A stretch of DNA of 64,000 nt. Origin: Cocleimonas sp. (lineage in GTDB: Bacteria > Pseudomonadota > Gammaproteobacteria > Thiotrichales > Thiotrichaceae). The translations under genes were made by a program, and so were the position numbers. Within the stretch, counting starts at the first letter, position 1. The number at the start of each line of letters is the position of its first letter. This document shows positions 8,395 to 16,748 of the stretch, in pieces. A model generated the notes under the pieces. It was not told the DNA's origin and searched no databases. It saw only the letters and a list, made by a program, of their open reading frames with translations. Location: assembly GCA_021647365.1 (NCBI GenBank), contig JAKIUW010000001.1, positions 62,001 to 126,000 on the forward strand, written 5' to 3'.

Positions 8395-8517
8395 CTACTG
8401 TTCGTCGTTTGGTTTGCTACCCTTGTCTAAAGAAATTACAGTATAAATCAATACTCCTAAAGGAATTGCAGCGATAACAATCTTTATTATTATTTCTAAT
8501 CCAGGGTCTAAGCTCAT
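8395..8517 (-). CDS. 40-residue single-pass membrane peptide
   Basis: A short frame starting ATG (complement of 8515-8517) with a good Shine-Dalgarno (AGAGGA, seven bases upstream). The sequence is MSLDPGLE, then a hydrophobic helix IIIKIVIAAIPLGVLIYTVI, then SLDKGSKPNDEQ. It lies 84 bases after the 172-residue gene on the same strand, so it is probably the third gene of that operon. Size and topology resemble small toxic or regulatory membrane peptides, but I assign no function. Confidence 0.6.
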   Translation of the reverse strand: MSLDPGLEIIIKIVIAAIPLGVLIYTVISLDKGSKPNDEQ

Positions 8518-8601
8518 TACAGTTCCTCTAGTTTATTTATTATTGCTACTATCATACGTTGATGTATTTTTTCCGACAGATGGAAATGATAATACCAGTT
8601 T

Positions 8602-9120
8602 TTAAGATTCTTGCTTTAGGTTTTCCTCTGTCCAGTAGTAAAGATTTTCCCTGCTATTGGGTATGAGAGTACCTAGAAGCGGGTTTATCTCTGGGTCGTA
8701 CATGCTTAAAGAGTCTGAATTAAAGCTGTCAGCGATACTTTTAAGCTCCTCTAATAGTTTTTCACAGGTTTGTTTGTTAGCAAAAGAATGTGTGCTTAGT
8801 TGTAAAATAAGGTCTTGTCCAATAGAGAGTTTTGCCGATGCATTGAGTGTTGAGTTGGAATTTAGAAGAATATTCTCCAGCACGCCATGTAGTGTCTGCT
8901 GTGTTCTCGTTAGGCAACATTTATAGCCTTTTTGCCATTCTGGTGATAGAAGAAGCTCTTTAGGGTGATTTTCAGTAGATAATTTCACAGTATCTATAAT
9001 TTCCATCATATCTCTATCATTTAGCTTTTCTGCATAAAGCATGGAGAGGTAGGTACTCCTTTTTTCTTCGGTATCAAGTTCAGCAGCAATTTCAAATTTG
9101 TTTGGTTTTTTATAGCTCAA
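8602..9120 (-). CDS. hypothetical protein (172 aa)
   Basis: I do not recognise the family. It is a soluble, acidic, probably helical protein with no signal peptide (starts MSYKKPNKFEIAAELD). Two Cys in KCC and one in TCEK do not form an obvious metal site. Its start overlaps the stop of the 87-residue gene by four bases (ATGA type), so the two are translationally coupled. The operon is divergent from an XRE regulator and shares its operator region. Confidence 0.75.
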   Translation of the reverse strand: MSYKKPNKFEIAAELDTEEKRSTYLSMLYAEKLNDRDMMEIIDTVKLSTENHPKELLLSPEWQKGYKCCLTRTQQTLHGVLENILLNSNSTLNASAKLSIGQDLILQLSTHSFANKQTCEKLLEELKSIADSFNSDSLSMYDPEINPLLGTLIPNSRENLYYWTEENLKQES

Positions 9121-9380
9121 TTGTTTTCCTCATTATTAGTATTCCAAGGATGCAATGTATGCTCTAGATCATTTGAATATAAATCGGCTTCAGAGTATCC
9201 GCTTCCTCCACTATCTTTTGAAAATCCATCCGAGCTATAAGATTCTTCCTTGTGTTCACCAAGCATATCAAAGATTAGTAAAGCGAAAAAAACAGTTGTT
9301 TTCCAAGTAGCTTTAAAAAGTAATTTCCCTAGCTTATATACCACTTTCATAAAACAAAAGAATGTACGTTTCTTAACCAT
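9117..9380 (-). CDS. small membrane-associated protein (87 aa)
   Basis: I do not recognise the family. A basic N-terminus (MVKKRTFFCFMKVVYKLGK) is followed by one hydrophobic segment (TTVFFALLIFDML, about residues 29-41) and an acidic Ser/Gly/Asn-rich tail. A Shine-Dalgarno GAGGAG lies seven bases before the ATG. First gene of a three-gene operon (87, 172, 40 residues) that reads away from the XRE regulator across two palindromic operators. Confidence 0.75.
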   Translation of the reverse strand: MVKKRTFFCFMKVVYKLGKLLFKATWKTTVFFALLIFDMLGEHKEESYSSDGFSKDSGGSGYSEADLYSNDLEHTLHPWNTNNEENN

Positions 9381-9403
9381 AGTATAGCTCCTCGATCTCT
9401 ATA

Positions 9404-9452
9404 CTAAGGATTCCTTAGTATCTAGGCAAGTAAAAACCTAAGATTCTCTTAG
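9404..9452. promoter_or_regulatory. paired operators CTAAG-N5-CTTAG
   Basis: Two palindromes share the half-site pattern CTAAG-N5-CTTAG: 9404-9418 (core of a 21-bp perfect palindrome at 9401-9421) and 9438-9452, centres 34 bases apart. They lie between the divergent 87-residue gene and the XRE regulator gene, the expected place for a repressor acting on both directions, by analogy with phage immunity or restriction-control regions. Confidence 0.75.
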
Positions 9453-9474
9453 TCTCATATATTGAGGCATTAAC

Positions 9475-9792
9475 GTGAGCACTAAGGATAAAGAAAACTC
9501 CCCCATCGGAAGAAGGTTAAAATCTGCACGGATAGTAAAAGGAATATCCCAAAAACAACTGGGTATTCTGGCGGGTATTGATGAGTTCTCTGCAAGTCCT
9601 AGAATTAATCAGTATGAGAGGGGTAAACACGTCCCTGATTTTGCAACCTCAAAGCGTCTTGCCAAAGCGTTATCAATTCCTGTTACATATTTATATGCAG
9701 ATGATGATGAGCTGGCTGATCTAATTAAGTTATTTTCTTCGTCGCAAGAAAATGTAAAAAATAAAATACGATCTCTGTTAAAACAAGCTTGA
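9475..9792 (+). CDS. XRE-family transcriptional regulator
   Basis: A 105-residue repressor-like protein. The HTH is GISQKQLGILAGIDEFSASPRINQYERGKHVP (about residues 23-54), with the Cro/C1 recognition signature, followed by a short helical tail. The start is GTG at 9475 with TGAGG upstream. It probably binds the paired CTAAG palindromes immediately upstream, controlling itself and the divergent operon, and perhaps the restriction operon 90 bases downstream, as C proteins do in some restriction systems. The last point is inference; no CTAAG palindrome is seen at the restriction promoter itself. Confidence 0.9.
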   Translation: MSTKDKENSPIGRRLKSARIVKGISQKQLGILAGIDEFSASPRINQYERGKHVPDFATSKRLAKALSIPVTYLYADDDELADLIKLFSSSQENVKNKIRSLLKQA

Positions 9793-9846
9793 TGTATCTC
9801 TACCACTACAAGTATTATTGATTATTGGCGATAACGCAAAAATAAA

Positions 9847-9876
9847 TTGACATGGATGTATGCTTTATTTTATAAT
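9847..9876 (+). promoter_or_regulatory. consensus sigma-70 promoter of the defence operon
   Basis: Exact TTGACA (9847-9852) and TATAAT (9871-9876) with an 18-base spacer. The expected transcription start, about seven bases downstream, falls at or next to the ATG at 9883, suggesting a leaderless first gene. Confidence 0.85.
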
Positions 9877-9882
9877 AATTGC

Positions 9883-10482
9883 ATGATTGACGATAAGCAT
9901 AAAAAATTAATTGATATTTCCTCTATTTTGCCAGGGCATCCTATTCGGGGTGTAATAACTGAAAAGGAAGAAGCGGGTGTCTTTGTTGTTCAGTTGAAAG
10001 ATGCATCTCCAAATAGGGGGGTCGATTGGTCTTCATGTATTGAGATAGAGTTAACTGGAAAGAGAAAGCCAGACTGGGTAGAGGCTGGAGATATTCTATT
10101 TTCATCAAGAGGGCGCAATAATCACGCTGTTCTTGTTGATAGTCCGCCAGAAGCAAAGAAGATAGTTGCCGCACCTCATTTTTTTATCATTCGTGATTTG
10201 AATAGCAATGTACTGCCAGCATACCTAACTTGGCTACTAAATCAGCCTCCATGTCAGCGACATTTCAAAAGAGAAGCGGAAGGCTCACACACCAAAAATA
10301 TTAGACGCGGTGTGATTGAAGATGCTCCCGTGGTGATTCCATCTCTCCAAAAGCAAAAAAATATCATCAATCTTGCTGAAGCTCAAAAGCAACAACAATT
10401 TATTCTTAAACAACTCATTCATAATGGCGAAAGAACCATGAACGCTATTGCTAATGATTTGTTTGTATCAGATACCCAATAA
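9883..10482 (+). CDS. HsdS-like half specificity subunit
   Basis: A 199-residue protein resembling one half of a type I specificity subunit: one target-recognition-like region (PDWVEAGDILFSSRGRN; LTWLLNQPPCQRHFK) followed by the typical IPSLQKQKNIINLAEAQKQQ start of the conserved coiled coil. Full HsdS proteins have two such units. I chose the ATG at 9883 because an upstream in-frame TTG (9847) is inside the promoter -35. It lies directly upstream of hsdM with a 23-base gap. It could pair as a homodimer with HsdM and HsdR, exchange with the full HsdS, or act as a modulator. A separate single-TRD S gene beside a complete hsdS is unusual. Confidence 0.8.
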   Translation: MIDDKHKKLIDISSILPGHPIRGVITEKEEAGVFVVQLKDASPNRGVDWSSCIEIELTGKRKPDWVEAGDILFSSRGRNNHAVLVDSPPEAKKIVAAPHFFIIRDLNSNVLPAYLTWLLNQPPCQRHFKREAEGSHTKNIRRGVIEDAPVVIPSLQKQKNIINLAEAQKQQQFILKQLIHNGERTMNAIANDLFVSDTQ

Positions 10483-10505
10483 GCAGATAACAGAGAAGAA
10501 CTGAA

Positions 10506-12071
10506 ATGACCGATACCATCAACCAAGAAACCATTAATAAAGCCCTGTGGGATGCTTGCGATACCTTTAGAGGAACTATTAGCTCTGATACTTACAAAGA
10601 CTTTATTCTTACCATGTTGTTCCTTAAATACATCAGTGATGTATGGCAAGATCATTATGATAAATACCAAGAAGAGTACGGTGATGAGCCAGAGTTGATC
10701 GTTGAAATGATGAAGAATGAGCGTTTTGTCATTCCTGAAATTATCATTAAAAATGATAAAGGCATAGAAATAGACCGTTTTATGGCGACTTTTTACAGCC
10801 TGTATGAACGTCGTCACGAACCTGGTAATGGTGAGCGTATTGATATTTGTCTGCATGAGATTGAAGAAGCCAACGGCACAAAGCTACGTGATGGTAATAA
10901 AAGTGTATTTCAGGATATATCATTCAATACCGATAAGCTGGGTGAAGAAAAAGATAAAAATATCATACTGCGCTACCTCTTAGAAGACTTTGCAAAAGAT
11001 GATCTAAACCTGAAACCTTCGCGCGTAGGTACATTAGATATTATTGGCAATGCCTATGAATACTTGATTAGCAAATTTGCATCAGGTGGTGGAAAGCAAG
11101 CAGGTGAGTTCTATACGCCTCCTGCGGTATCCGATTTGATAGCAGAATTAGTAGAACCCGAAGAAGGGATGGAAGTTTGTGACCCTGCTTGTGGTTCTGG
11201 CTCTCTGTTAATGAAGGTTGGGCGCAAAGTCCGTGAGAACACGGGCAGTAAAAAATACGCATTGTATGGGCAAGAAGCGATAGGCTCAACGTGGTCACTG
11301 GCTAAAATGAATATGTTCTTGCACGGTGAAGATAACCATAAAATTGAATGGGGCGACACCATTCGCAACCCCAAGCTATTAGATAAGAACGGAAATTTAA
11401 AACTGTTTGATATAGTCGTCGCCAATCCACCGTTCTCACTAGATAAATGGGGGCACGAAGGCGCGGCAGATGATAAGTTTGACCGATTTCGTCGTGGCGT
11501 ACCACCCAGAACCAAAGGTGACTATGCCTTTATTTTACACATGATAGAAACCTTAAAACCAAAGGTAGGCAGAATGGGCGTAGTTGTACCACATGGCGTA
11601 TTATTCAGAGGCGCGGCAGAAGGTAAAATTCGTACTAAACTGATTGAAGAGAACCTGCTGGATGCGGTGATTGGCTTACCTGAAAAACTTTTTTATGGCA
11701 CGGGCATACCCGCCGCAGTTTTAATTTTTAAAAAGCATAAGGGTAATGAGAAGGTTTTATTTATTGATGCCAGCCGAGAGTTTAAAGCAGGTAAAAATCA
11801 GAACCTATTAACACCAGAGAATATTGACAAAATAATAGCTACCTACCAAAGCCGTGAAACGGTGGATAAATACAGTTATCTAGCCACTTTTGATGAAATT
11901 AAAGAAAATGACTTTAACCTCAATATCCCGCGTTACGTCGATACCTTTGAAGAGGAAGAAGAAATTGATTTAGTTGTGGTGCGTCAAGAACGTGAAGCAC
12001 TTAAAAGCAAGCTGACTGAGCTTGAGATTGAGATGGATGTGTATTTGAAGGAGCTGGGTTATGCTTCCTGA
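10506..12071 (+). CDS. hsdM: type I restriction-modification methyltransferase HsdM
   Basis: N6-adenine DNA methyltransferase subunit of a type I system; needs HsdS for target recognition and protects host DNA. At 521 residues it matches type IC (EcoR124-like) HsdM. The N-terminal helical domain is followed by SAM-binding motif I DPACGSGSLL (about residue 225) and catalytic motif IV NPPF (about residue 306). A Shine-Dalgarno AGAGAAG precedes the ATG. Its 3' end overlaps hsdS by 11 bases, so the two are coupled. All key motifs are intact. Confidence 0.97.
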   Translation: MTDTINQETINKALWDACDTFRGTISSDTYKDFILTMLFLKYISDVWQDHYDKYQEEYGDEPELIVEMMKNERFVIPEIIIKNDKGIEIDRFMATFYSLYERRHEPGNGERIDICLHEIEEANGTKLRDGNKSVFQDISFNTDKLGEEKDKNIILRYLLEDFAKDDLNLKPSRVGTLDIIGNAYEYLISKFASGGGKQAGEFYTPPAVSDLIAELVEPEEGMEVCDPACGSGSLLMKVGRKVRENTGSKKYALYGQEAIGSTWSLAKMNMFLHGEDNHKIEWGDTIRNPKLLDKNGNLKLFDIVVANPPFSLDKWGHEGAADDKFDRFRRGVPPRTKGDYAFILHMIETLKPKVGRMGVVVPHGVLFRGAAEGKIRTKLIEENLLDAVIGLPEKLFYGTGIPAAVLIFKKHKGNEKVLFIDASREFKAGKNQNLLTPENIDKIIATYQSRETVDKYSYLATFDEIKENDFNLNIPRYVDTFEEEEEIDLVVVRQEREALKSKLTELEIEMDVYLKELGYAS

Positions 12072-13287
12072 TGGGTGGGGAAATTCTACATTTGAAGAGC
12101 ATATTGATTTATTGAGTGGTTTTGCATTTAAAAGCGCTTATTATTCAGACTCAGAGAATGATATTAGATTACTTCGTGGTGATAATATTAAACCAGGAAG
12201 TTTGAGATGGAGAGATGCAAAAAAATGGCGACTTGAAGATGCTCAAAACCTTGAACGATATTATTTAGATGAAGGGGATTTAATAATAGCTATGGATCGC
12301 ACATGGGTTTCTGCTGGTTTGAAAGTTGCTGAGGTAAAAGCATCAGATTTACCTTGCCTTCTGGTTCAACGAGTTTCACGAGTTCGTGCAAAAAATACAT
12401 TAATTCAAAATTTGTTACACCAACACTTTTCAAGTCATCGTTTCGAACAATATGTAAAATCTGTTCAAACAGAAACTGCTGTTCCTCATATCAGTGCCAA
12501 GCAAATAAAAGAATTTTCTGTTTTAATTCCACCACTTCCAGAACAAAAGAAAATCGCCAAAATCCTCTCCACATGGGATCAGTCAATCACCACCACCGAA
12601 CAACTGATAGCTAATAGCCAACAGCAGAAAAAAGCCCTCATGCAACAGTTACTTACAGGTAAGAAACGCTTGGCGGGGTTTAGTGGGGAGTGGGAGGAAG
12701 CAAAGTTAGATAGTTTATTTACATTTTTAAGAGGGAAAGGATTGTCAAAAACAGCTATAGAGAAAGGTGGTGAAAATAGCTGTATTTTATATGGAGAGCT
12801 TTATACGAAATACTCTGAAGTGATAGAGAGAGTATTAAGTAGCACCGATTCAAATGATGGTGTTGAGTCCGTTAGTGGAGATATTCTGTTACCTTCATCA
12901 ACTACTACAACTGGTATAGATTTAGCCAATGCGGTAGCACTTTTAGAAGATGATATTTTGCTAGGTGGGGATATTATTATCATGCGACCAGATCGTGAAA
13001 AGGTTAGTTCTGAATTTTTCTCTCATTTGTTAACTCATATTAAGAAATATAAAATAGCTTCACTTGCTCAAGGCATAACAATAATTCACTTGTATGGTAA
13101 AGACTTAAAGCCACTAGAGGTTAGTTTTCCTACTTTGAAGGAACAACAAAAAACAGCTCAAGTCCTATCCAGCGCAGATCAAGAAATAGAAACTCTGCAA
13201 CAAAAACTCAACTTCCTTAAAGAAGAGAAAAAAGCCCTTATGCAACAGCTTTTAACGGGTAAACGACGGGTAAAACTAGATGACTAA
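12061..13287 (+). CDS. hsdS: type I restriction specificity subunit HsdS
   Basis: Recognises the bipartite target of the type I enzyme. The 408 residues have the classical layout: TRD1 (about 1-155), first conserved helical region (IPPLPEQKKIAKILSTWDQS to KKALMQQLLTGKKR), TRD2 (about 215-360) and second conserved region ending KKALMQQLLTGKRR. The repeated QQKKALMQQLLTGK / EEKKALMQQLLTGK helices are a direct internal duplication, which permits domain swapping. Length fits type IC. It overlaps hsdM by 11 bases and the patatin gene by 8, so the CBASS genes are part of the same transcription unit. Confidence 0.96.
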   Translation: MLPDGWGNSTFEEHIDLLSGFAFKSAYYSDSENDIRLLRGDNIKPGSLRWRDAKKWRLEDAQNLERYYLDEGDLIIAMDRTWVSAGLKVAEVKASDLPCLLVQRVSRVRAKNTLIQNLLHQHFSSHRFEQYVKSVQTETAVPHISAKQIKEFSVLIPPLPEQKKIAKILSTWDQSITTTEQLIANSQQQKKALMQQLLTGKKRLAGFSGEWEEAKLDSLFTFLRGKGLSKTAIEKGGENSCILYGELYTKYSEVIERVLSSTDSNDGVESVSGDILLPSSTTTTGIDLANAVALLEDDILLGGDIIIMRPDREKVSSEFFSHLLTHIKKYKIASLAQGITIIHLYGKDLKPLEVSFPTLKEQQKTAQVLSSADQEIETLQQKLNFLKEEKKALMQQLLTGKRRVKLDD

Positions 13288-14209
13288 TAAAAGCTTTAAC
13301 ATTCTAAGTATTGATGGCGGTGGGATTAGGGGTATTTTCCCAGCTCATTTACTTGCGTGCATGAACGAAAGATTGGGTATTAATATACTCGATTCTTTCG
13401 ATATGGTTACAGGCACTAGCACAGGGGCGATTGTTGCAGCTGGCGTGGTTAGTAATGTTGATGCTAATGACTTAGTTAACTTATTTAAAGAAAAAGGCTC
13501 TGAAATATTTAAGAGAAAGTGCTCTTTTTTACCAAAAGGTTATCAGCCAGGGTTTGGTTCTATATATGATAATAAAGTCTTAGCTAAGACTTTGACTGAT
13601 ATTTTGGGTGAAGTGACTCTTGGTGAGATTACTAAACCGTTGCTATTGCCTGCTACGGATATTGGATATGGAGGAGTGCATGTATTTAAGTCATCGTACT
13701 CCAAAGACTTTACTAGGGATAAAGAAGTGAGGTTGGTTGATGCAGTTTTAGCGTCATGTGCTGCCCCAACTTTTTTTAACCCTGTAAAGGTTCAGCAATA
13801 TCTTTTAGCTGACGGTGGTCTTTGGGCTAATAATCCATCTTTAGCTGCCGTAATTGATGCTAATCGTAGGTTAGAAATTCCAATTGAAAGGGTGAAAATT
13901 TTATCCCTAGGTACAGGACACTCAAGAAAAGCGTATGGCATGGAGTTAGATAAGAATTGGGGGCTGTTAAATGGCTGGAAAGGTAAAGAGTTCATTGAAT
14001 TTATGATGTCACTTCAGGCTCAATCAACTGCCAATTATTTACAATTATTGTTAAAGCCAGAACAGGTATTACGAATAGATTTTGAGTCTGATAATCCCTT
14101 GCCCCTAGATGATGTGACGCAAGTAGATGAATTAATATCAAGAGCGGATCGAGAGTTTACTCATGAAAGTTCAAGAATTAAAGATTTTATAGAGAGGACT
14201 TCATCATGA
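13280..14209 (+). CDS. patatin-like phospholipase, CBASS effector (CapV-like)
   Basis: Predicted phospholipase that degrades the cell membrane once activated by a cyclic oligonucleotide. The 309 residues contain the patatin oxyanion motif DGGGIRG (about residues 12-18), the nucleophile elbow GTSTG (Ser about 46) and the catalytic Asp in DGGLWANNP (about 177). No signal peptide. Its start lies inside the end of hsdS and its stop overlaps the next gene, a CD-NTase, by four bases. The pairing of a cytosolic patatin with a CD-NTase is the defining arrangement of CBASS with a phospholipase effector. Activity towards particular lipids cannot be read from the sequence. Confidence 0.93.
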   Translation: MTNKSFNILSIDGGGIRGIFPAHLLACMNERLGINILDSFDMVTGTSTGAIVAAGVVSNVDANDLVNLFKEKGSEIFKRKCSFLPKGYQPGFGSIYDNKVLAKTLTDILGEVTLGEITKPLLLPATDIGYGGVHVFKSSYSKDFTRDKEVRLVDAVLASCAAPTFFNPVKVQQYLLADGGLWANNPSLAAVIDANRRLEIPIERVKILSLGTGHSRKAYGMELDKNWGLLNGWKGKEFIEFMMSLQAQSTANYLQLLLKPEQVLRIDFESDNPLPLDDVTQVDELISRADREFTHESSRIKDFIERTSS

Positions 14210-15810
14210 GTAATGATAATATTTTGATGTATATGGTTGAGAATATAGAGCTTCCAGACTCGGCTTATGAAAAAGCTATAAAACGTTATGAAAGTTTAGG
14301 TAAATGGTTTGGCCGAGATGACTCACAGTGCTGTAATAATAATGTTCAGGTCTTTGCACAGGGATCATTTCGCTTAGGTACTGCTATAAAGCCTTTATCA
14401 GAAGATGAAGAATATGATTTAGATTTGGCTTGTAATTTACGTTCTGGAATTACTACAAATTCAGCTACTCAAAAAAGCTTGAAAGACCTTATAGGGTATG
14501 AACTTGAATTATATAGAATAAATAAAGGTATAGAAAAAAAACTTGATGAGAAACATAGATGTTGGCGCTTAGAGTACGCTGATAAATTAAGTTTTCACAT
14601 GGATATTGTCCCATGTATTCCAGAGTCGTCAACTGTTCGTGAAAGGTTGTTTGAATCAATTCAGGAGGCTAGCCTTGAAAGTATAGATATGGCTTTAGCG
14701 AGGGATGTTTCATCGCTTGCTGTAGCAATCACAGATGATCGTTGTGGGCAAATAGAGCAACGATGTGGTGAATACACTCAGATAGTTAATAATTGGCTAA
14801 TTAGTAATCCTGAAGGCTATGCGCAATGGTTTGATTCTCGTATGAGAGTTGGTGTGTTAAATGAAGAGTTAAAGTATGTTACTGAAGATTCTCAAGTAGA
14901 TGATATACCACTTCACGGACGAAAGACTCCTTTGCAAAGAGCTATTCAACTACTAAAAAGACACAGGGATGTAATGTTCGCAGATACACCGAGTATTCCC
15001 GATAATACGGATAGAAAACCTATCTCAGTAATTATTACTACTGTAGCGGCAGAGTCTTATCAGGGTGATGACTCAATAGGTGTTGTATTAAACAATGCAC
15101 TTGAGAAAATGAAAGAGTTTGCATCATCAGGAAGTTATATTTTACCAAACCCTGTAAATCCTGAAGAAAACTTTGCTGATCGTTGGTCAATGGATAGATA
15201 TTCTCATTTAAATTTAAGGGATAACTATGTTTCATGGGTTGATGCTGCAATAAGAGATTTCTCTGATATGCGTAGCATTGATGATGCAGAATTACTTATG
15301 GAATCTGTCAGTCAAAATATGTCATTGACCGTATCACAGAATAATATGAGAGATGTTCTGGGGAAAAGTTCTGCAGTTACAAGTAGTTCAAGCGTTGTGC
15401 CTATAGAAACAGCTTGGAAAAATACAGAAGAGTTTATTGAGCATAAATACCCTATAAGTATTGAATATAATATTAGGATTGATTGTGAGGTATCACAGCA
15501 TGGGTTTATGCCAAAAGCTCTTAGAGAAATGCTTGCTAAGCATATTCCACTGATGCCTGATAAAAAGCTCCTTTTTAAGGTTCAATCAACAAATGTTCCT
15601 AGACCTTATAGTATTGAGTGGAAAGTTTTAAATAGAGGTGAAGTTGCTCAAAAAAGAAATTGTATCCGTGGTCAAATTGCTCCTGATAGGGGGCATGGTG
15701 AGCGAAAAGAATCAACTAACTTTAAAGGTGAGCATGTTGTAGATTGCTACATAATTAAAAATGGTATTGTTGTAGCTAGAGATCAGATAAATGTCCCAAT
15801 TCGGTCTTAA
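14206..15810 (+). CDS. CD-NTase (cGAS/DncV-like nucleotidyltransferase) with AGS-C-like sensor domain
   Basis: Predicted synthase of the cyclic nucleotide that switches on the patatin. The catalytic signature is GSFRLGT (about residue 51), then EEYDLDLA (Asp pair about 69 and 71), then HMDIVPC (third Asp about 131). The C-terminal region (about 405-534, from EHKYPISIEYNIRIDCEV to DQINVPIRS) looks like the AGS-C domain, a predicted nucleotide sensor fused to this class. It overlaps the patatin gene by four bases (ATGA). No Cap2/Cap3 or HORMA/TRIP13 gene is present, so this would be a minimal type I CBASS. The product nucleotide cannot be predicted from sequence alone. Confidence 0.92.
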   Translation: MSNDNILMYMVENIELPDSAYEKAIKRYESLGKWFGRDDSQCCNNNVQVFAQGSFRLGTAIKPLSEDEEYDLDLACNLRSGITTNSATQKSLKDLIGYELELYRINKGIEKKLDEKHRCWRLEYADKLSFHMDIVPCIPESSTVRERLFESIQEASLESIDMALARDVSSLAVAITDDRCGQIEQRCGEYTQIVNNWLISNPEGYAQWFDSRMRVGVLNEELKYVTEDSQVDDIPLHGRKTPLQRAIQLLKRHRDVMFADTPSIPDNTDRKPISVIITTVAAESYQGDDSIGVVLNNALEKMKEFASSGSYILPNPVNPEENFADRWSMDRYSHLNLRDNYVSWVDAAIRDFSDMRSIDDAELLMESVSQNMSLTVSQNNMRDVLGKSSAVTSSSSVVPIETAWKNTEEFIEHKYPISIEYNIRIDCEVSQHGFMPKALREMLAKHIPLMPDKKLLFKVQSTNVPRPYSIEWKVLNRGEVAQKRNCIRGQIAPDRGHGERKESTNFKGEHVVDCYIIKNGIVVARDQINVPIRS

Positions 15811-15817
15811 AATGAAA

Positions 15818-15848
15818 CTATATATAAAGCCCACCCCCCCTGTTTTTA
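15818..15848 (-). repeat. possible degenerate G-run repeat inside the island
   Basis: AAAGCCCACCCCCCCTGTTTTTAGTGG vaguely resembles the chromosomal interspersed repeat in the minus orientation, but lacks the TTTTACATGAT end. It may be coincidental. Confidence 0.25.
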
Positions 15849-15913
15849 GTGGTTTTGTACGTTTGCTTAGGTTCTATGAGGGTGTTAATAACAGGCTGTT
15901 AATCAGATTCTGG

Positions 15914-15942
15914 TTGAAATCAGTAAAATGAGTGTATATTAT
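15914..15942 (+). promoter_or_regulatory. candidate promoter upstream of NYN-hsdR genes
   Basis: TTGAAA (15914-15919), 17-base spacer, TATTAT (15937-15942), about 100 bases after the CD-NTase stop. It could start transcription of the NYN, hsdR and metallopeptidase genes separately from the upstream operon, or make a short RNA ending at the hairpin at 15995-16023. Confidence 0.5.
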
Positions 15943-15994
15943 ATATACATAAACCTCCCTTCGTCATGTCATTCAGTTGGCTTGCGCTTAGGGC

Positions 15995-16023
15995 GAGAAA
16001 ACCGTCTCCTTGACGGTTTTCTC
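15995..16023 (+). terminator. 12-bp hairpin between CD-NTase and NYN genes
   Basis: Perfect arms GAGAAAACCGTC and GACGGTTTTCTC with loop TCCTT, followed by ATTTCT. The stem is strong but the T-run weak, so it may be a partial terminator, an attenuator in the NYN leader, or an RNA-stability structure. Confidence 0.6.
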
Positions 16024-16058
16024 ATTTCTACACTACCTGAAAATGTTGGTGTGGCGTA

Positions 16059-16748
16059 ATGAAGACGATTTGTTACGTTGATGGTTTTAATCTATTTTAT
16101 GGTTGTTTAAAGCACAGTCAGGATAAATGGTTAGACCTTTTCCATCTAATCAATAATCAAATTCTTCATACTCAATCCCCTCAATCTGATCTTATAATGA
16201 TTAAGTATTTCACTGCGAATATTAGAGCTAAATTAGCTTCTCATGGTGATATGGCTGAAAAATCTCAGCGTGATTATCACCGAGCTTTAGAGCGGCTATA
16301 TCCTGACAAAATAGAGATTATTAAAGGTTATTACTCTAACCCAAAGAAAGAATGGATGCTTGAATACGTTAAACCCCCTAACAAAAAAAGCCGTATTCCT
16401 GTTTGGCGTATGGAAGAGAAACAAACAGATGTAAATATTGCGATTGAAGCTTATCGTGATGCAGCTAAAGGTAATGCTGAACATCAGGTTTTTGTGTCTA
16501 ATGATTCTGATTTAGAACCAGCTTTAAAAGCTATTAGGGAGGACTTCTCTAATATTCAAGTAGGTTTGATTATGCCTGTTAGGTATAACCGTGATGGAAA
16601 TAAAGCTAAATCTCCCTTGAATAAAAGATTGAGCAAACAAGCTCATTGGTCTCGTCGGTATATCAGTGATGAAGAGCTTTCAATAGCACAGTTGCCTACT
16701 AAAATTCCTACAAATAAAAAACCGATAATAAAACCTGAGTATTGGTAA
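16059..16748 (+). CDS. NYN-domain (PIN-like) ribonuclease
   Basis: A 229-residue protein of the NYN/LabA-DUF88 type, related to PIN-domain RNases. Acidic metal-site motifs are present: YVDGFNL (Asp8), KQTDVNIAIEAYRDA (about 125-140) and VSNDSDLEPAL (about 147-157). No membrane segment. Its stop overlaps the hsdR start as TAATG, so it is translationally coupled to hsdR and not simply a passenger. The predicted role is RNA cleavage, possibly as a second-line abortive response linked to the restriction enzyme; the substrate is unknown. Confidence 0.9.
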   Translation: MKTICYVDGFNLFYGCLKHSQDKWLDLFHLINNQILHTQSPQSDLIMIKYFTANIRAKLASHGDMAEKSQRDYHRALERLYPDKIEIIKGYYSNPKKEWMLEYVKPPNKKSRIPVWRMEEKQTDVNIAIEAYRDAAKGNAEHQVFVSNDSDLEPALKAIREDFSNIQVGLIMPVRYNRDGNKAKSPLNKRLSKQAHWSRRYISDEELSIAQLPTKIPTNKKPIIKPEYW

